Counted from the first letter of the stretch, positions 1 to 9,331 are shown. The stretch is 64,000 nt of DNA from Bacteroidia bacterium (GCA_027493955.1 JAOSJT010000001.1:1971131-2035130); one strand, 5' to 3'. Notes: generated by a model from the sequence alone, not told the origin. A program made the numbers and translations.

Positions 1-647
1 CGGGCTCGAAGCTCGGCGGGGATGGTCTCCGTCTGCAGGCGCCGGAATTCCCGCATTGCACGATCGGGATCGCCGGCGGCGAGATACATGCGTCCGAGCT
101 CGAACTGTGCTTCGGCCCGCACCGCGGATTGCGGATACTCGATAAGGACGGCATTGAGTACGGTACGCGCGTTATCGGTATCACCGGTTCTGAGAAAATG
201 CCTGCTTGCCAGCAACAGCGCTTCAGCGGCTTTGGGACTGCGGGGATGAAAGCTTTTCAGCTTTGCGAGCGCTTGCCCTGCTTCCGGATAATTGTGCTCG
301 GCGGCATAGACTTCCGCAAGATTCCACCAGGCATCCGGTGCCTTGCTGTGATCACTGAAACGCAGGGCGAAGTCCTGGAAGGTGGATTTCGCCTCGCCGT
401 ATTTTTTTGCTTCCTTCTGCAAAAGACCGAGATAGAATCGCGCCTCGATGCTGCTTGCCGAGTTCGGGAAACGATTGATAAAACTCTTGAATTGCTCTTC
501 CGCCTGGCCATAGAGTTTATCGTTGTACAGCCGTACCGCCAGCTTGAAGTCCGCGCTTTCCCGCGTGTCCTGCGCCGGGAGTGCTGCGGTGAGGTGTAAA
601 AGTAAGACGATGGTTGCCAGTATTCCGTGCGCGAAGGATAGGTTCAT
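1..647 (-). CDS. TPR-containing exported protein (3' part outside the window)
   Basis: The minus-strand reading frame opens at ATG 645-647 and runs off the left edge without a stop, giving 215 residues. The N-terminus (MNLSFAHGILATIVLLLHL, then TAALPAQ) is a clear signal peptide. The mature part is built of TPR-like helical hairpins, for example around 'LYNDKLYGQAEEQFKSF', 'KYGEAKSTFQDFALRF', 'NYPEAGQALAKLKSF' and 'GDPDRAMREFRRL'. Proteins of this build (YbgF/BamD-like or generic TPR repeat proteins) act as periplasmic or outer-membrane-associated scaffolds; the specific partner cannot be told here. No clear Shine-Dalgarno sequence precedes the start. The real C-terminus, and any operon partner, lie to the left of the window. 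Confidence 0.8.
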   Translation of the reverse strand, partial: MNLSFAHGILATIVLLLHLTAALPAQDTRESADFKLAVRLYNDKLYGQAEEQFKSFINRFPNSASSIEARFYLGLLQKEAKKYGEAKSTFQDFALRFSDHSKAPDAWWNLAEVYAAEHNYPEAGQALAKLKSFHPRSPKAAEALLLASRHFLRTGDTDNARTVLNAVLIEYPQSAVRAEAQFELGRMYLAAGDPDRAMREFRRLQTETIPAELRA

Positions 648-1311
648 AATCCCGAAAACACTTTGATGAATAAAAAGGAAAAGTACCGAAACCCCGCTGG
701 AGAGACAAGGTGAATCGGTGACGCCATCTGCCGGGAAGGAGGCGATTTATGAATCAACATCGCTGCAACCTGCATTGCACAATCGAGGCATGCGCAGAAA
801 CTGTCTGCCAGGGTGCATGCCCTTCCTCTCGCTCTTTCCTGCCCCCCCCACCGCTGCCCTCGACAATCCACCAATTCCACTCCCGCAATATCTCTCATCC
901 AGCCCGGTAAGGAGAAAATCATGCAGCTCAAAGCTACGCCCGTACCGAGGATTCGATGCATCTCGCCGAATAAAATAGCGCCTGCGGAACACACGATGTC
1001 TCGACGCACTCCCGATCCGCAGCGTATTTCTCGCTCTGTCAAGCGTGTTTGTGTACCATTTTCACTATGCGCGCCACCTCCGATTACAGCGGTGCAGAAC
1101 TTGCAACGCATTGTCATTAAACGACTTAGCAGGCACATGGGTACACTGTTCCCTATTTCTTTCAAAAACGTAATGAAAGTGTAAGCTCCCTGTAATGGAG
1201 AATTCAGTCCTCTGTAAGGTTCGCCCGATAAATTGACCTGTGGATCTTGAATGAACCCGAATGGAAAATCAAGGACACTTCAATCATAATCGAATCGCCC
1301 TGGAGGACACC
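648..1311. other. Non-coding stretch between divergent genes
   Basis: About 660 bases with no convincing gene. Short frames exist on both strands, but their translations are rich in Arg, Cys and Pro and look like noise. One (ATG 921, AAGGAG upstream, 88 aa) has a ribosome-binding-like sequence but no protein-like composition. The right part presumably holds the promoter region for the lipoprotein gene at 1312, including a 21-bp element shared with the region before 39005. Confidence 0.6.
1203..1223 (+). promoter_or_regulatory. Upstream element shared with the SprB-like gene
   Basis: A 21-bp segment with core CAGTCYTCTGWAAGGTTCG matches 38888-38908 at 19 of 21 positions. Both copies sit about 90-97 bp upstream of the start of a long exported-protein gene (1312 and 39005). 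Function unknown; a shared promoter/operator element or 5' leader is inferred. Confidence 0.4.
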
Positions 1312-2427
1312 ATGAACATTCTCAGCAACATCCGCACCCTGACCCGCGCCGCTCTGACGGTGCTCACGCTTTCCGTGCTTCTCACCGCCTGCGGCGAGCA
1401 ACCCGATACCGCTCTCGCACCCGACCAACCCGCCTTCAGCGCCATGAAGCAGGATGCGCCGGGCTTACAACGCGCTATGGAGGTGCAGACCCGCAACACG
1501 GAACGCTTTCTTGAAATGAAAGGCGTCGTGGGTACTGGCACGGGCATGGACGAGGAAGGGAATCCCACCATGATCATTTTCACCGAGCGCGCTCTCGGTA
1601 AGGGAAAGATCCCTGAGCATGTCGAGGATATTCCCGTCCGTGAGGAAGTCGTTGGTGTCGTCGAAGCGCTTTCATGGGGTGGCAAGCCGACGAACTCGAA
1701 AAAAAATCCAACAGGTACTCCCTCCTCCACGACCGGCTCGCCGACTGATCGTCTCTCACGTCCCGTACCCATCGGCTCTGCGACGAGCAACTGGTACGAA
1801 TGCGGTTCCGCCACGCTTGGTGTGCGTGTTCGTCGCGGTGATGCCGTGTTCGTGCTGAGCAACAATCATGTGTTTGGTCGTATGAACAATGCCCTCAGCG
1901 GCGAAATCATTCTCCAGCCGGGGCGCTCGGACGTGAGCTGCACGCAGAACACTACCGACGAGGTCGGACGTGTCGCCGACGTACAGAGCATCGTGTTTTC
2001 CACGTCGTATGACAATCTCATGGACGCCGCCATGGCCTCCACGACGGTGGATCTCATCAGCAACTCCACACCGACCGATGGGTATGGCATCCCTTCGAGC
2101 ACCACGGCCGCCGCATATATCGGTATGCCCGTTCAGAAATACGGTCGCAGCTCGCGACTCACTGAGGGCAAAGTAAGCGCGATCAATGTCATCGTAGGTA
2201 TAAATTACAGCTGTGGTTCAGCTCGCTTCATTAATCAGATCGCGATCCAACCGGCCCGTAAAAACAGCGAATTCGCCATTGCCGGAGATTCGGGATCGCT
2301 CGTGGTAACGGACGACTCCAACGCAAATCCTGTCGGTCTCCTTTTCGGAAAAAGTGGTACAACCGTCTTCGCAACTCCGATCGAAACCGTACTCAATCGC
2401 TTCAACGTGACGATTGACGGAAAATAA
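1312..2427 (+). CDS. Trypsin-like serine protease-fold lipoprotein
   Basis: The start is ATG 1312, preceded by TGGAGGACACC; an in-frame ATG at 1261 is less likely because the lipoprotein signal begins at 1312. The product is 371 aa. Residues 1-30 form a signal peptide ending in a lipobox (LLTAC-G), so the protein is probably lipid-anchored outside the inner membrane. A low-complexity Thr/Ser/Pro linker (around residues 125-150) leads to a chymotrypsin-like domain with a plausible catalytic triad: His186 in SNNHVF, Asp238 in NLMDAAMA and Ser327 in the GDSGS motif. The histidine and serine motifs are intact, so activity is likely, but the substrate is unknown. It is monocistronic: a strong hairpin follows, and the next gene is convergent. 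Confidence 0.8.
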   Translation: MNILSNIRTLTRAALTVLTLSVLLTACGEQPDTALAPDQPAFSAMKQDAPGLQRAMEVQTRNTERFLEMKGVVGTGTGMDEEGNPTMIIFTERALGKGKIPEHVEDIPVREEVVGVVEALSWGGKPTNSKKNPTGTPSSTTGSPTDRLSRPVPIGSATSNWYECGSATLGVRVRRGDAVFVLSNNHVFGRMNNALSGEIILQPGRSDVSCTQNTTDEVGRVADVQSIVFSTSYDNLMDAAMASTTVDLISNSTPTDGYGIPSSTTAAAYIGMPVQKYGRSSRLTEGKVSAINVIVGINYSCGSARFINQIAIQPARKNSEFAIAGDSGSLVVTDDSNANPVGLLFGKSGTTVFATPIETVLNRFNVTIDGK

Positions 2428-2450
2428 AAGTTCTCTTTGCTTCGTGTGAA

Positions 2451-2486
2451 ACGAGGCCGTCCCGGGTGTGTGCGGGACGGCCTCGT
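2451..2486 (+). terminator. Strong hairpin after the protease gene
   Basis: A perfect 14-bp stem (ACGAGGCCGTCCCG, 2451-2464, with 2473-2486) and an 8-nt loop, 23 bp after the stop codon. Only a weak T tract follows (CGTTGT). It probably ends the protease transcript. Confidence 0.7.
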
Positions 2487-2696
2487 CGTTGTATGGTCAC
2501 GTTAAAAACGCCGGGCAGACCCGAATCTGCCAGTTCAGCATGTGGTGGGTATGCGTTGAGGACATCGAACCTCAGGGATGCCAATCTCACGCATCACACA
2601 AGCGCAATCCGCGGAGCGGATTTCTGCACCACCGAATTTACGTACACCCATGGCCCTCCAACACGTCTTTGCAATGCCTGTAGAAGAAATCGGAGT

Positions 2697-3902
2697 CTAC
2701 ATCTTTTTACACAGCAGACCTTTCAGGTAGAGAGACTCCGGCACCGAAAGCGCGGCCGGGTGATCGCCGCTCTGCGTCATCTCGCGCAATACCACGGCAT
2801 CCACACCTGCATCGACAGCGGCATCGGCCACGATTTTTCGGAACAGCGGCGGCACGATGTGACCGCTGCAGGAAAAAGTGAAAAGCAGCCCCCCCGGTCG
2901 TAACAACTTGAACGCCAACAGGTTGATATCTTTGTACCCTCTTGCCGCCTTGTTCACGGCAGCGGCCGTATGCGCGAACTTCGGGGGATCGAGCACAATG
3001 ATGTCGTACGTCTTTCGCGCATCGCGGAAGGACCGAAGCACGCTGAACACGTCGCCCTGCTCCTGGAAGTACGCTGCTGACGCATGAAGACACATCGCGG
3101 TGTTTTCACGGGCCAGCGCAAGGGCATCGGCCGATGCATCGCAATCGAGCACCGACGCGGCGCCGCCCGTAAGCGCTGCGACCGCAAAACCCCCGGTATA
3201 GCTGAAACAGTTCAGCACATCCTTGCCGGCCGCGAATTCTCTGAGCGTCGCGCGATTGTCGCGCTGGTCGAGATAGAGTCCCGTCTTGTGTCCCGTGACG
3301 ACATCGACAAACAGCCGCATGCCGTTTTCTTTGATGAGGATGGCGCTGTCCGGTTGTCCGTCTCCAAGGTCGCCGCTTCGCGGCTCCATCCCCTCCTTGC
3401 CGCGGCTCTCCTCATCGGAGCGCTCGTAGAGGCGCAGCCCCGGGAATTCCTCGCGGAGAGCGTCGAGAATCGCCTCCCGCCAGTGTTCGACTCCCGCGGA
3501 CAAGAATTGACACACCAGCCAATCCGCATAGCGATCGACGATCAAACCGGGAAGCCCGTCGGCTTCACTGAAGACGACGCGATATGCATCAGTAACGGAT
3601 GCATCGATGACAAGCGATCGAAGCGCGGCCGCGTTGCGCAAACGATCGCGAAAGAGTGCGGCATCGGGTGCGGGACTGTCGCCGTACCCCCACATGCGGA
3701 TCCGAATCTGCGATACGGGAGACCATGCGCCGAAGCCGAGTTGAAGCCCCTCCGCGCTGCGCACGAGCACGGTCGCACCTGCTGTGACCTCGCCCGAAAC
3801 GGATGCCACCGCGCCGGAAAATACCCAGGGATGGCGCCGCAGCAACGACTCTTCCCGTCCGCGCTTGAGTGTGACGATGGGAAAGGAATTTTTATTGGAC
3901 AT
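2697..3902 (-). CDS. rlmI: Class I SAM-dependent 23S rRNA methyltransferase, RlmI type
   Basis: Start chosen at ATG 3902 (MSNKNSFPIVTL), preceded by GGAG; a longer frame upstream lacks homologous-looking sequence. The product is 401 aa, matching the about 396 aa of RlmI. An N-terminal PUA-like domain (about residues 5-80, 'LKRGREESLLRRHPWVFSGA') precedes a central RlmI domain and a Rossmann methyltransferase. Motif FSYTGG (233-238) lies in the SAM-binding loop region and DPPKF (305-309) is the catalytic-site motif. RlmI makes m5C1962 in 23S rRNA in E. coli. The exact target here is inferred from family membership, and related family members may modify other positions. Confidence 0.85.
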   Translation of the reverse strand: MSNKNSFPIVTLKRGREESLLRRHPWVFSGAVASVSGEVTAGATVLVRSAEGLQLGFGAWSPVSQIRIRMWGYGDSPAPDAALFRDRLRNAAALRSLVIDASVTDAYRVVFSEADGLPGLIVDRYADWLVCQFLSAGVEHWREAILDALREEFPGLRLYERSDEESRGKEGMEPRSGDLGDGQPDSAILIKENGMRLFVDVVTGHKTGLYLDQRDNRATLREFAAGKDVLNCFSYTGGFAVAALTGGAASVLDCDASADALALARENTAMCLHASAAYFQEQGDVFSVLRSFRDARKTYDIIVLDPPKFAHTAAAVNKAARGYKDINLLAFKLLRPGGLLFTFSCSGHIVPPLFRKIVADAAVDAGVDAVVLREMTQSGDHPAALSVPESLYLKGLLCKKM

Positions 3903-4032
3903 GGTGGCTCCGTGATGCGATTCTCTATTCGGTCTGTACGACAAGGTGATCCGGCCGCCACAGAGTTGCTGCATAAAATACTTCTGATTCCCTCTCGCGG
4001 CAACGTCTGACGACAATGGCAGGTGCAACGCA

Positions 4033-4070
4033 CCGACGCCTCACCGCTTTGAACGGCGGTGAGGCGTCGG
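4033..4070 (-). terminator. Hairpin after the hemerythrin-like gene
   Basis: A perfect 15-bp stem (CCGACGCCTCACCGC, 4033-4047, with 4056-4070) and an 8-nt loop, downstream of the minus-strand gene ending at 4115. No long T tract, but the stem is very stable. Confidence 0.65.
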
Positions 4071-4114
4071 CTGTCCCTTCAGGAGGACGTATGAAACAGA
4101 GACGGAAGGCCGGG

Positions 4115-4789
4115 TCAGGCCGCGGTTTTCAAACCGGCAAGATCCAGCACACGCGCGAGTCGATGTTCATCCACGCTCCGCTCGGCGACGCGCAGGACGA
4201 GATCCACCATCTCTTTCGGAGCGGAAGCCGCCATCCCGCGAAGCATCCCGGCGAGTTCCTGCGGCTGCAACGCCGGAAGCATCCAATACATCCACTCGGT
4301 GTAGCGATCGGCAGGGATGTTTTTCTGGATGTTCATCAGAATGGTCTGCAATTGCTCCTCTGTCAGATAGCGCCAGGTTGCGGGCAGGATCTGTTCCTCC
4401 TCGTGATTCATGTGTGACAGATGACCAGCGACCAGCTGATGGAAGGTACGGCGCACGACGGAGAGCGCTTCATGCCGATCTTCCTTCGGTGCGGACGCGA
4501 ATTGATCGAGCGCCTCCTCTACCTGCGAGGTCAACAAATGCAGTTGGTCATGTTCGCGCTCCACGGCGTTCACGAGTTCACGATCAAACTCCGCGACAGA
4601 TGGAAAGACGTAGGTATCTTCCTTGTCGGCATGTTCATGGAGAAAGGCGAGGCGGTCACGAATGGTGCCGATGAACAACACTACATCTTCATCGTTGTGT
4701 ATATCAAGGTTCTGCATGCGCAGCGCGGCATCGAATAACTGCGCGCGAATAGCCTTATGTATGGCGGTGAACAGGTCTGTGCGAATCAT
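4115..4789 (-). CDS. Hemerythrin-like (HHE) domain protein
   Basis: Start at ATG 4789 (MIRTDLFTAIHKAIR) gives 224 aa; 51 further in-frame codons upstream look non-coding. The sequence carries the spaced His/Glu ligands of a four-helix hemerythrin fold: IHKAIR near the N-terminus, FLHEHADKED, EREHDQLH and HLSHMNHEEEQILP. Such cytoplasmic proteins bind a di-iron centre and sense or buffer O2 or NO. A second helical region (from about residue 135, 'YLTEEQLQTILMNIQKNIP') resembles the C-terminal half seen in longer hemerythrin-like proteins. It is divergent from the sensor kinase at 4982. The di-iron role is inferred from the family; a globin lies 4 kb away. Confidence 0.8.
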   Translation of the reverse strand: MIRTDLFTAIHKAIRAQLFDAALRMQNLDIHNDEDVVLFIGTIRDRLAFLHEHADKEDTYVFPSVAEFDRELVNAVEREHDQLHLLTSQVEEALDQFASAPKEDRHEALSVVRRTFHQLVAGHLSHMNHEEEQILPATWRYLTEEQLQTILMNIQKNIPADRYTEWMYWMLPALQPQELAGMLRGMAASAPKEMVDLVLRVAERSVDEHRLARVLDLAGLKTAA

Positions 4790-4981
4790 GAGTATGCAGA
4801 TCTCCGGAAAGTGAAAAAAAAAATCTTTCGATGATCCGCGCCGTACCCCGCTGCGGGGGAAGCGGTCGCGAAATGCGTTCCTAATGTGGATATAGCATGT
4901 ACGAATTTCACCCTCCGAAGTTTCAGCGCATTGCTCAATCACGATCTACACCGTATATTTTTATCGTTACCATTCAGAGCG

Positions 4982-7936
4982 ATGAACAGACCCCTGATGT
5001 TACGGAGCAAAACCCAGCGACGGCTGCCGGGACACATTCTTGTGCTCACCATCTTCCTAATCTCCGGAAGCCCGGCGCAGCAATTACCGTTTCATACCCT
5101 TTCCGTTCGGGACGGCCTGCTCTCGAATTACATCATGTGCATCGAACAGGATAAAAGCGGACGCTTGTTGATCGGTACACCAGAGGGTGTGAGCGTTTTC
5201 GATGGTGTGAGCTTCACAAATTTCAGCAGCAAAGAGGGACTCGCCGTCGCTTCGGTGACCGCCCTCGCGTGTGATCCGGTGGAAGACGAAACCGTGCTCA
5301 TCGGAACAACCCGCGGCCTGTATATCTTGCGCCAGAACCGTGTCCGGCAGATTCCGAGCAGCGATCCCGGAGCGACCTGGATCACGGATTTGGACACGGA
5401 CCGGGACGGGACTGTGTGGGCAGGGGCTGGAGGTGGTCTGTTTCGCTACCGCAATGGGGATCTGGAGAGAGTTCCTGTTACGGGCAAGGCGCGCACCGTG
5501 ACACGTCTTACCGTTACACCGGATGGTATGGTCTGGATATTGAACGACTTAGGTGTACACCGCTATGATCCCCGACGCGGCATGACGCGCACCATTGACA
5601 GCAGCGGCGCCTACTACACCGGTTCGAATGCCATCATGCACGACGCGAAGGGTGACGTATTTGTCTGCGCGCGCGACAGTTCCATTGTCCAATTCTCTGG
5701 AGGCGTCCTGACGCGCAAGATTGCCGGCGGAGGCGTGCTCCCGATGTTTGTTGTGCAGGACAACCATGGAATCTACTGGGTGGGGACATCCAACGGGCTC
5801 TACGCTTGCGGCTCCGAGAGTCCCGATCCCTCACTTGGTGTCAGATATGACATGGAGAATGGTCTTCCTGCCTCTGCCCTGAATCTCGGATTTTTCGATG
5901 CGGAGAACAATTTATGGTTTGGTACGGAGGGTAAAGGCATCACGCGTCTCGAGGACCGGCATGTTGCGGTGTTTGCCGACGTTGACCTCACCGGTCTGGG
6001 AGTATTCGACAAGCGTGGCGTACTCTGGCTCACCTCGGTGGATGGGATATGGGAATACCGTTCCGCGGGTCAGATGCGTTGGACGCGGACACTGCATCGC
6101 GCCGACAGAGGATGGCCGACGGGATATCCGTATGCCATCGTGCTTGATGCCCAGGGCAGACTCGTCGTCACCTTCGCTTCGGCACGAATAGCCCTCTTTG
6201 ATATCGCACACTACGGAACGCAGCAGCGCGGCCTGCCTGTCCCGACTGTCATCGTCCCGAGAGGAGACGTGCCACCGCCCGACGGATTTACCATTTGTGC
6301 GGATCGCAAGGACAGATTGTGGTGTAACTTCGGCGAAGGACGTCTGGGAGCTGTGTCGCTCAAGGATGGCCGACTGCTCCGGATGTTCTCCGGCATCCCG
6401 CGGGATATACGAAAGATCTACGAGGATCTCTACGGCCGCATATGGGTTGGAGGCTACAATTCCGGCGTCACCATCATCGACGCAAGTGATCTGGGATCCG
6501 CGAGCGTGACACGCGTAAAAGGACTCGAAACCATTAGCACCCGCAATTTTTTCATGGACCGGCGAGGCAGAATGTGGATCGGGACGTTGCTCGACGGTCT
6601 TTTCGTTGTCGACAGGGATACGATCATTCGTTACTCAGAGCGGGACAACCTCCCCAGCAACAAAGTTCATAGCTTCGCCGAGGCGCGCGATGGCACGATC
6701 TGGATCGGAACGCAGACAGGGATGGCCTACGCCCCGGGCGGCGATCCGCCGTTCAGGATAGACCAGGACCTCACCGACAGCCCCGTGTATGGTTGTGCCG
6801 TACGGCAGGACGGGCTTCTGCATATCACCACGCGTTATCAGCTCACGTTGGTTGATCTGACCAAAAGCGCACGCGACACCGTTCCTCCCGTCGTGCGGAT
6901 TACCGGCATGCAGGCGAATGGGAAATTCATTGATCTGCAATCTCCGATTTCGCTCGGGGCCGGTGAAAACAACTGCAGAATAGAATACACTGCGGTTCGG
7001 CTCAGAAGGCCGGCGTCCATTCGTTATCAATACATGCTCGAGGGTGTACACACCTCGTGGAGCGCCCCGACACGCGAGCGGAGCCTCGCCTTTGCGGCTC
7101 TCCGACCAGGCTCCTATACCTTGCTCGTACGCGCCATCAACGGTGAAGGAGTGGTGAGTCGCGAGCCGGCGCGACTGGTGTTCACCATCAACCGACCATA
7201 CTGGCAGCAGTGGTGGTTTATCCTCCTCAGCATTACCGTGATCGGTCTTATCCTCTTCGGCGTTATACGCGGGCGCGTCCGACGGCTCCTGGAAATCGAG
7301 CGCATCCGTGCGCGCATCGCGGCGGATTTGCACGACGACATCGGTTCCGGACTGACACGCATCGCGTTGATGACAGAGGTGATGCAGCGGCAGGTGCATG
7401 GCTTGTCGCGTCAGCAAAAAGTGGATGGAGCACTCGTGCATGAAATCGGTGCGACAATGTCCCGAATCGGCAGCATTTCGCGTGAATTGGTGGAAGGGAT
7501 GAGTGATGTGGTCTGGTCCATAGACCCGCGCAACGATTCACTCGTCCGGCTGATTGATCGCGTCCGTGTATTTGCGTTGGACGTGTGTGAGTCGCAGGAT
7601 GTAGACTTCCGGCTGGAGACGAGGGGCGACACACAACAGCAAACGACGAATTCGGATCTGTCCCGTTGTGTCCTGTTGGTCAGCAAAGAAGCAATCAACA
7701 ATGCCATACGGCACAGCGGAGCGTCACAGATCGGGATGATGGTCCGGGTGGACAATGGCCGCCTACACATTGAAATTCGCGACAACGGTTGCGGCTTCGA
7801 TGAAGCCGCGCTGTCGCGCATCAACGGACTGACCAATATGAGAAACCGGGTCGAGAAGGCAGCCGGCACACTTCACATCATCTCCGCGACCGGAGACGGG
7901 ACCAGCATTCGCGCTGAAATACCACTTCGGGAGTAA
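4982..7936 (+). CDS. Propeller-type sensor histidine kinase (Reg_prop / Y_Y_Y / HisKA_3)
   Basis: Start placed at ATG 4982 (984 aa) because a signal sequence follows (GHILVLTIFLISGSPAQQ); GTG 4886 is possible but poorer. Residues about 45-620 form repeated 'two-component regulator propeller' blades (for example GRLLIGTPEGVSVFDG and GTIWIGTQTGMAYAPGG), probably two seven-bladed periplasmic propellers. A Y_Y_Y-like Ig domain follows, then one membrane helix at about 744-763. The cytoplasmic part has a HisKA_3 dimerisation domain with the H-box ADLHDDIGSGLTR (phospho-His784), an N-box (SKEAINN, 901-907) and a G-box (DNGCGF, 934-939). It should phosphorylate the NarL-type regulator encoded just downstream. 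The ligand is unknown; family members sense polysaccharides or other extracellular cues. Confidence 0.9.
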   Translation: MNRPLMLRSKTQRRLPGHILVLTIFLISGSPAQQLPFHTLSVRDGLLSNYIMCIEQDKSGRLLIGTPEGVSVFDGVSFTNFSSKEGLAVASVTALACDPVEDETVLIGTTRGLYILRQNRVRQIPSSDPGATWITDLDTDRDGTVWAGAGGGLFRYRNGDLERVPVTGKARTVTRLTVTPDGMVWILNDLGVHRYDPRRGMTRTIDSSGAYYTGSNAIMHDAKGDVFVCARDSSIVQFSGGVLTRKIAGGGVLPMFVVQDNHGIYWVGTSNGLYACGSESPDPSLGVRYDMENGLPASALNLGFFDAENNLWFGTEGKGITRLEDRHVAVFADVDLTGLGVFDKRGVLWLTSVDGIWEYRSAGQMRWTRTLHRADRGWPTGYPYAIVLDAQGRLVVTFASARIALFDIAHYGTQQRGLPVPTVIVPRGDVPPPDGFTICADRKDRLWCNFGEGRLGAVSLKDGRLLRMFSGIPRDIRKIYEDLYGRIWVGGYNSGVTIIDASDLGSASVTRVKGLETISTRNFFMDRRGRMWIGTLLDGLFVVDRDTIIRYSERDNLPSNKVHSFAEARDGTIWIGTQTGMAYAPGGDPPFRIDQDLTDSPVYGCAVRQDGLLHITTRYQLTLVDLTKSARDTVPPVVRITGMQANGKFIDLQSPISLGAGENNCRIEYTAVRLRRPASIRYQYMLEGVHTSWSAPTRERSLAFAALRPGSYTLLVRAINGEGVVSREPARLVFTINRPYWQQWWFILLSITVIGLILFGVIRGRVRRLLEIERIRARIAADLHDDIGSGLTRIALMTEVMQRQVHGLSRQQKVDGALVHEIGATMSRIGSISRELVEGMSDVVWSIDPRNDSLVRLIDRVRVFALDVCESQDVDFRLETRGDTQQQTTNSDLSRCVLLVSKEAINNAIRHSGASQIGMMVRVDNGRLHIEIRDNGCGFDEAALSRINGLTNMRNRVEKAAGTLHIISATGDGTSIRAEIPLRE

Positions 7937-7951
7937 AGCATCGCAGCAGAG

Positions 7952-7971
7952 AACTGTACAAACGTACAGTT
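7952..7971. promoter_or_regulatory. 20-bp palindromic operator, site 1
   Basis: AACTGTACAAACGTACAGTT is a perfect 8-bp inverted repeat around a 4-bp centre, 33 bp upstream of the regulator start at 8005. It is the most symmetrical of four related sites (others at 8784, 17164 and 19602). The position next to the regulator's own gene would suit autoregulation; the binding protein is not known. Confidence 0.6.
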
Positions 7972-8004
7972 GAACGAAATCCGTTGGACATCTACATTAC
8001 CGCC

Positions 8005-8658
8005 ATGGAAACAAAACGCAACGACGAAATAATCAGGGTCGCCATCGTTGACGATGACGAGGATATCCGCAACGGATTGCGATGGATGCTGGAGTTTTCC
8101 GAAGGCTATGCCTGTACCGGCGTCTACAAAAATTGCGCTGACGCGATGGAGCATATTGACGAGCAACTCCCCGATGTCGTGCTCATGGATATCGGTCTTC
8201 CCGGGAAAAACGGCATCGAATGCGTTCGCGCCATGAAAGCGTCCTACCCGGAGGTGCAGATTGTCATGCAAACAGTGTATAGCGAAGACGAGAAAATCTT
8301 CGAATCGCTCCGCGCCGGCGCTGTAGGTTACATTCTGAAGAAATCGCAATCCGTGAAAGTGTTGCAGGCCATCAGCGATGCGCACGCGGGCGGTGCTCCC
8401 ATGTCCGGAGAAATCGCGCGACGGGTGTTGCTGTTCTTCCAGCAGCCCCAACCCGCCGACGAAACAGCGGAGCTGTCGGACAGGGAAATCGAAGTGCTCG
8501 AAGCGTTGATCGAAGGACACAGCTACAAGGCCATAGCGGAAAAATTATTCGTCAGCGTCCACACCGTACGTTTCCATCTGCACAATATCTACGAAAAACT
8601 GCATGTCACCTCCCGCGCCGAGGCGGTCGCGAAAGTCATGCGCCAACGCAGAGGGTAG
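8005..8658 (+). CDS. NarL/FixJ-family response regulator with LuxR-type HTH
   Basis: Start at ATG 8005 (METKRNDEIIRVAIVDDDEDIR); an in-frame TTG at 7984 adds only seven residues. The product is 217 aa. The receiver domain (about 10-130) has the acidic pocket VDDDED, phospho-acceptor Asp62 (VVLMDIGLPG), the switch Thr/Ser region (MQTVYSEDE) and the conserved Lys (ILKKSQS). The C-terminal LuxR HTH (about 153-217) contains LSDREIEVLEALIEGHSYKAI and the recognition region SVHTVRFHLHNIYEKL. It lies 68 bp after the sensor kinase and is its probable partner. The promoter region contains palindromic site 1, so it may be separately controlled or autoregulated. Confidence 0.9.
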   Translation: METKRNDEIIRVAIVDDDEDIRNGLRWMLEFSEGYACTGVYKNCADAMEHIDEQLPDVVLMDIGLPGKNGIECVRAMKASYPEVQIVMQTVYSEDEKIFESLRAGAVGYILKKSQSVKVLQAISDAHAGGAPMSGEIARRVLLFFQQPQPADETAELSDREIEVLEALIEGHSYKAIAEKLFVSVHTVRFHLHNIYEKLHVTSRAEAVAKVMRQRRG

Positions 8659-8670
8659 GGTGATAGACGA

Positions 8671-8733
8671 CGTACGATGCACGATGTACGATTTGAAATC
8701 GTACATCGCAATTCGTAATTCGTAAATCCAAAA
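8671..8733. repeat. Phased heptanucleotide repeat with hairpin
   Basis: Nine degenerate 7-bp units in perfect register (cgtacga, tgcacga, tgtacga, tttgaaa, tcgtaca, tcgcaat, tcgtaat, tcgtaaa, tccaaaa). The segment 8682-8708 also folds into an 11-bp perfect stem (CGATGTACGAT/ATCGTACATCG). It lies just after the response regulator stop and may serve as its terminator. The style is like the repeats at 60065-60120 and 60315-60405. Confidence 0.55.
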
Positions 8734-8783
8734 TCCCTTTCCGCCTGTACATTTCCCCCTCCTTTCCCTCCTCGCACGCAATA

Positions 8784-8803
8784 AACCGTACACTTGTCCA
8801 GTT
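8784..8803. promoter_or_regulatory. 20-bp palindromic operator, site 2 (globin)
   Basis: AACCGTACACTTGTCCAGTT aligns without gaps to site 1 and ends 87 bp upstream of the globin start. The flanking sequence (GTCC after the site) is also shared with site 3 at 17164. Confidence 0.55.
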
Positions 8804-8890
8804 GTCCCGCCCTGTGCATGCGGATTAGCTTTGTAGTGTCACTCAAGGACAAAAATCGGAACAGCCTTTTGTATCACTACGGAGCAATCC

Positions 8891-9331
8891 ATGCGCCAGT
8901 CACATATTCACATTGTACAGAGCAGCTTCGCACGCATCCTGCCCATGTCGGAGCGGGTAGCGAAGATGTTTTACAACAATCTCTTCACACTCGATCCCTC
9001 CCTGCGCCCGTTGTTCAGCGGCGACCTCAACGAACAGGGGCGGAAGCTGATGTCGGCACTGACCCTCGTCGTCAAAGGTCTGAATGACCGGCATCAGATT
9101 CTTCCCGCGCTGCACAGTCTCGGTCAGCGTCACGTGCGCTATGGTGTCACCCCGGAACAGTACGCCACGGTAGGTTTGGCACTTCTGCTCACGCTCGAGC
9201 AGGGCTTTGGTGATGAATTCACGCCGGAATTGCGGGAGGCCTGGACTGCGGCATATGAAATGATCGCATCAGCGATGATCAGAGGGGGTGATGCGGCGCA
9301 TGGCGGGGAAGGCACGACGGCGGCGGCATGA
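8891..9331 (+). CDS. Single-domain bacterial globin
   Basis: Start at ATG 8891 after a GGAG-containing leader. The product is 146 aa, the length of a full 3-over-3 globin of the flavohemoglobin/Vitreoscilla haemoglobin type, without the reductase domain. Recognisable features are the N-terminal helix 'VQSSFARILPMSERVAKMFY', the CD-corner Phe42 and the proximal haem ligand His81 in LGQRHVRYGV, followed by TPEQYATVGLALLLTLEQGFG (helices G/H). Such proteins bind O2 and detoxify NO. The gene overlaps the barrel protein gene by 4 bp (ATGA), so the two are translationally coupled. This is unusual company for a globin. Palindromic site 2 lies upstream. The role in NO/O2 handling is inferred from the family. 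Confidence 0.85.
   Translation: MRQSHIHIVQSSFARILPMSERVAKMFYNNLFTLDPSLRPLFSGDLNEQGRKLMSALTLVVKGLNDRHQILPALHSLGQRHVRYGVTPEQYATVGLALLLTLEQGFGDEFTPELREAWTAAYEMIASAMIRGGDAAHGGEGTTAAA

Noticed and set aside
921-1184. 88-codon frame with AAGGAG before ATG 921
   Set aside because: The translation is rich in Arg, Pro and Cys with no hydrophobic core or signal, and it is not supported by any context.
7952-7971. LexA/SOS box
   Set aside because: CTGT-N8-ACAG formally matches the E. coli LexA consensus, but the flanking genes are not DNA-damage genes and the other three sites break this pattern.
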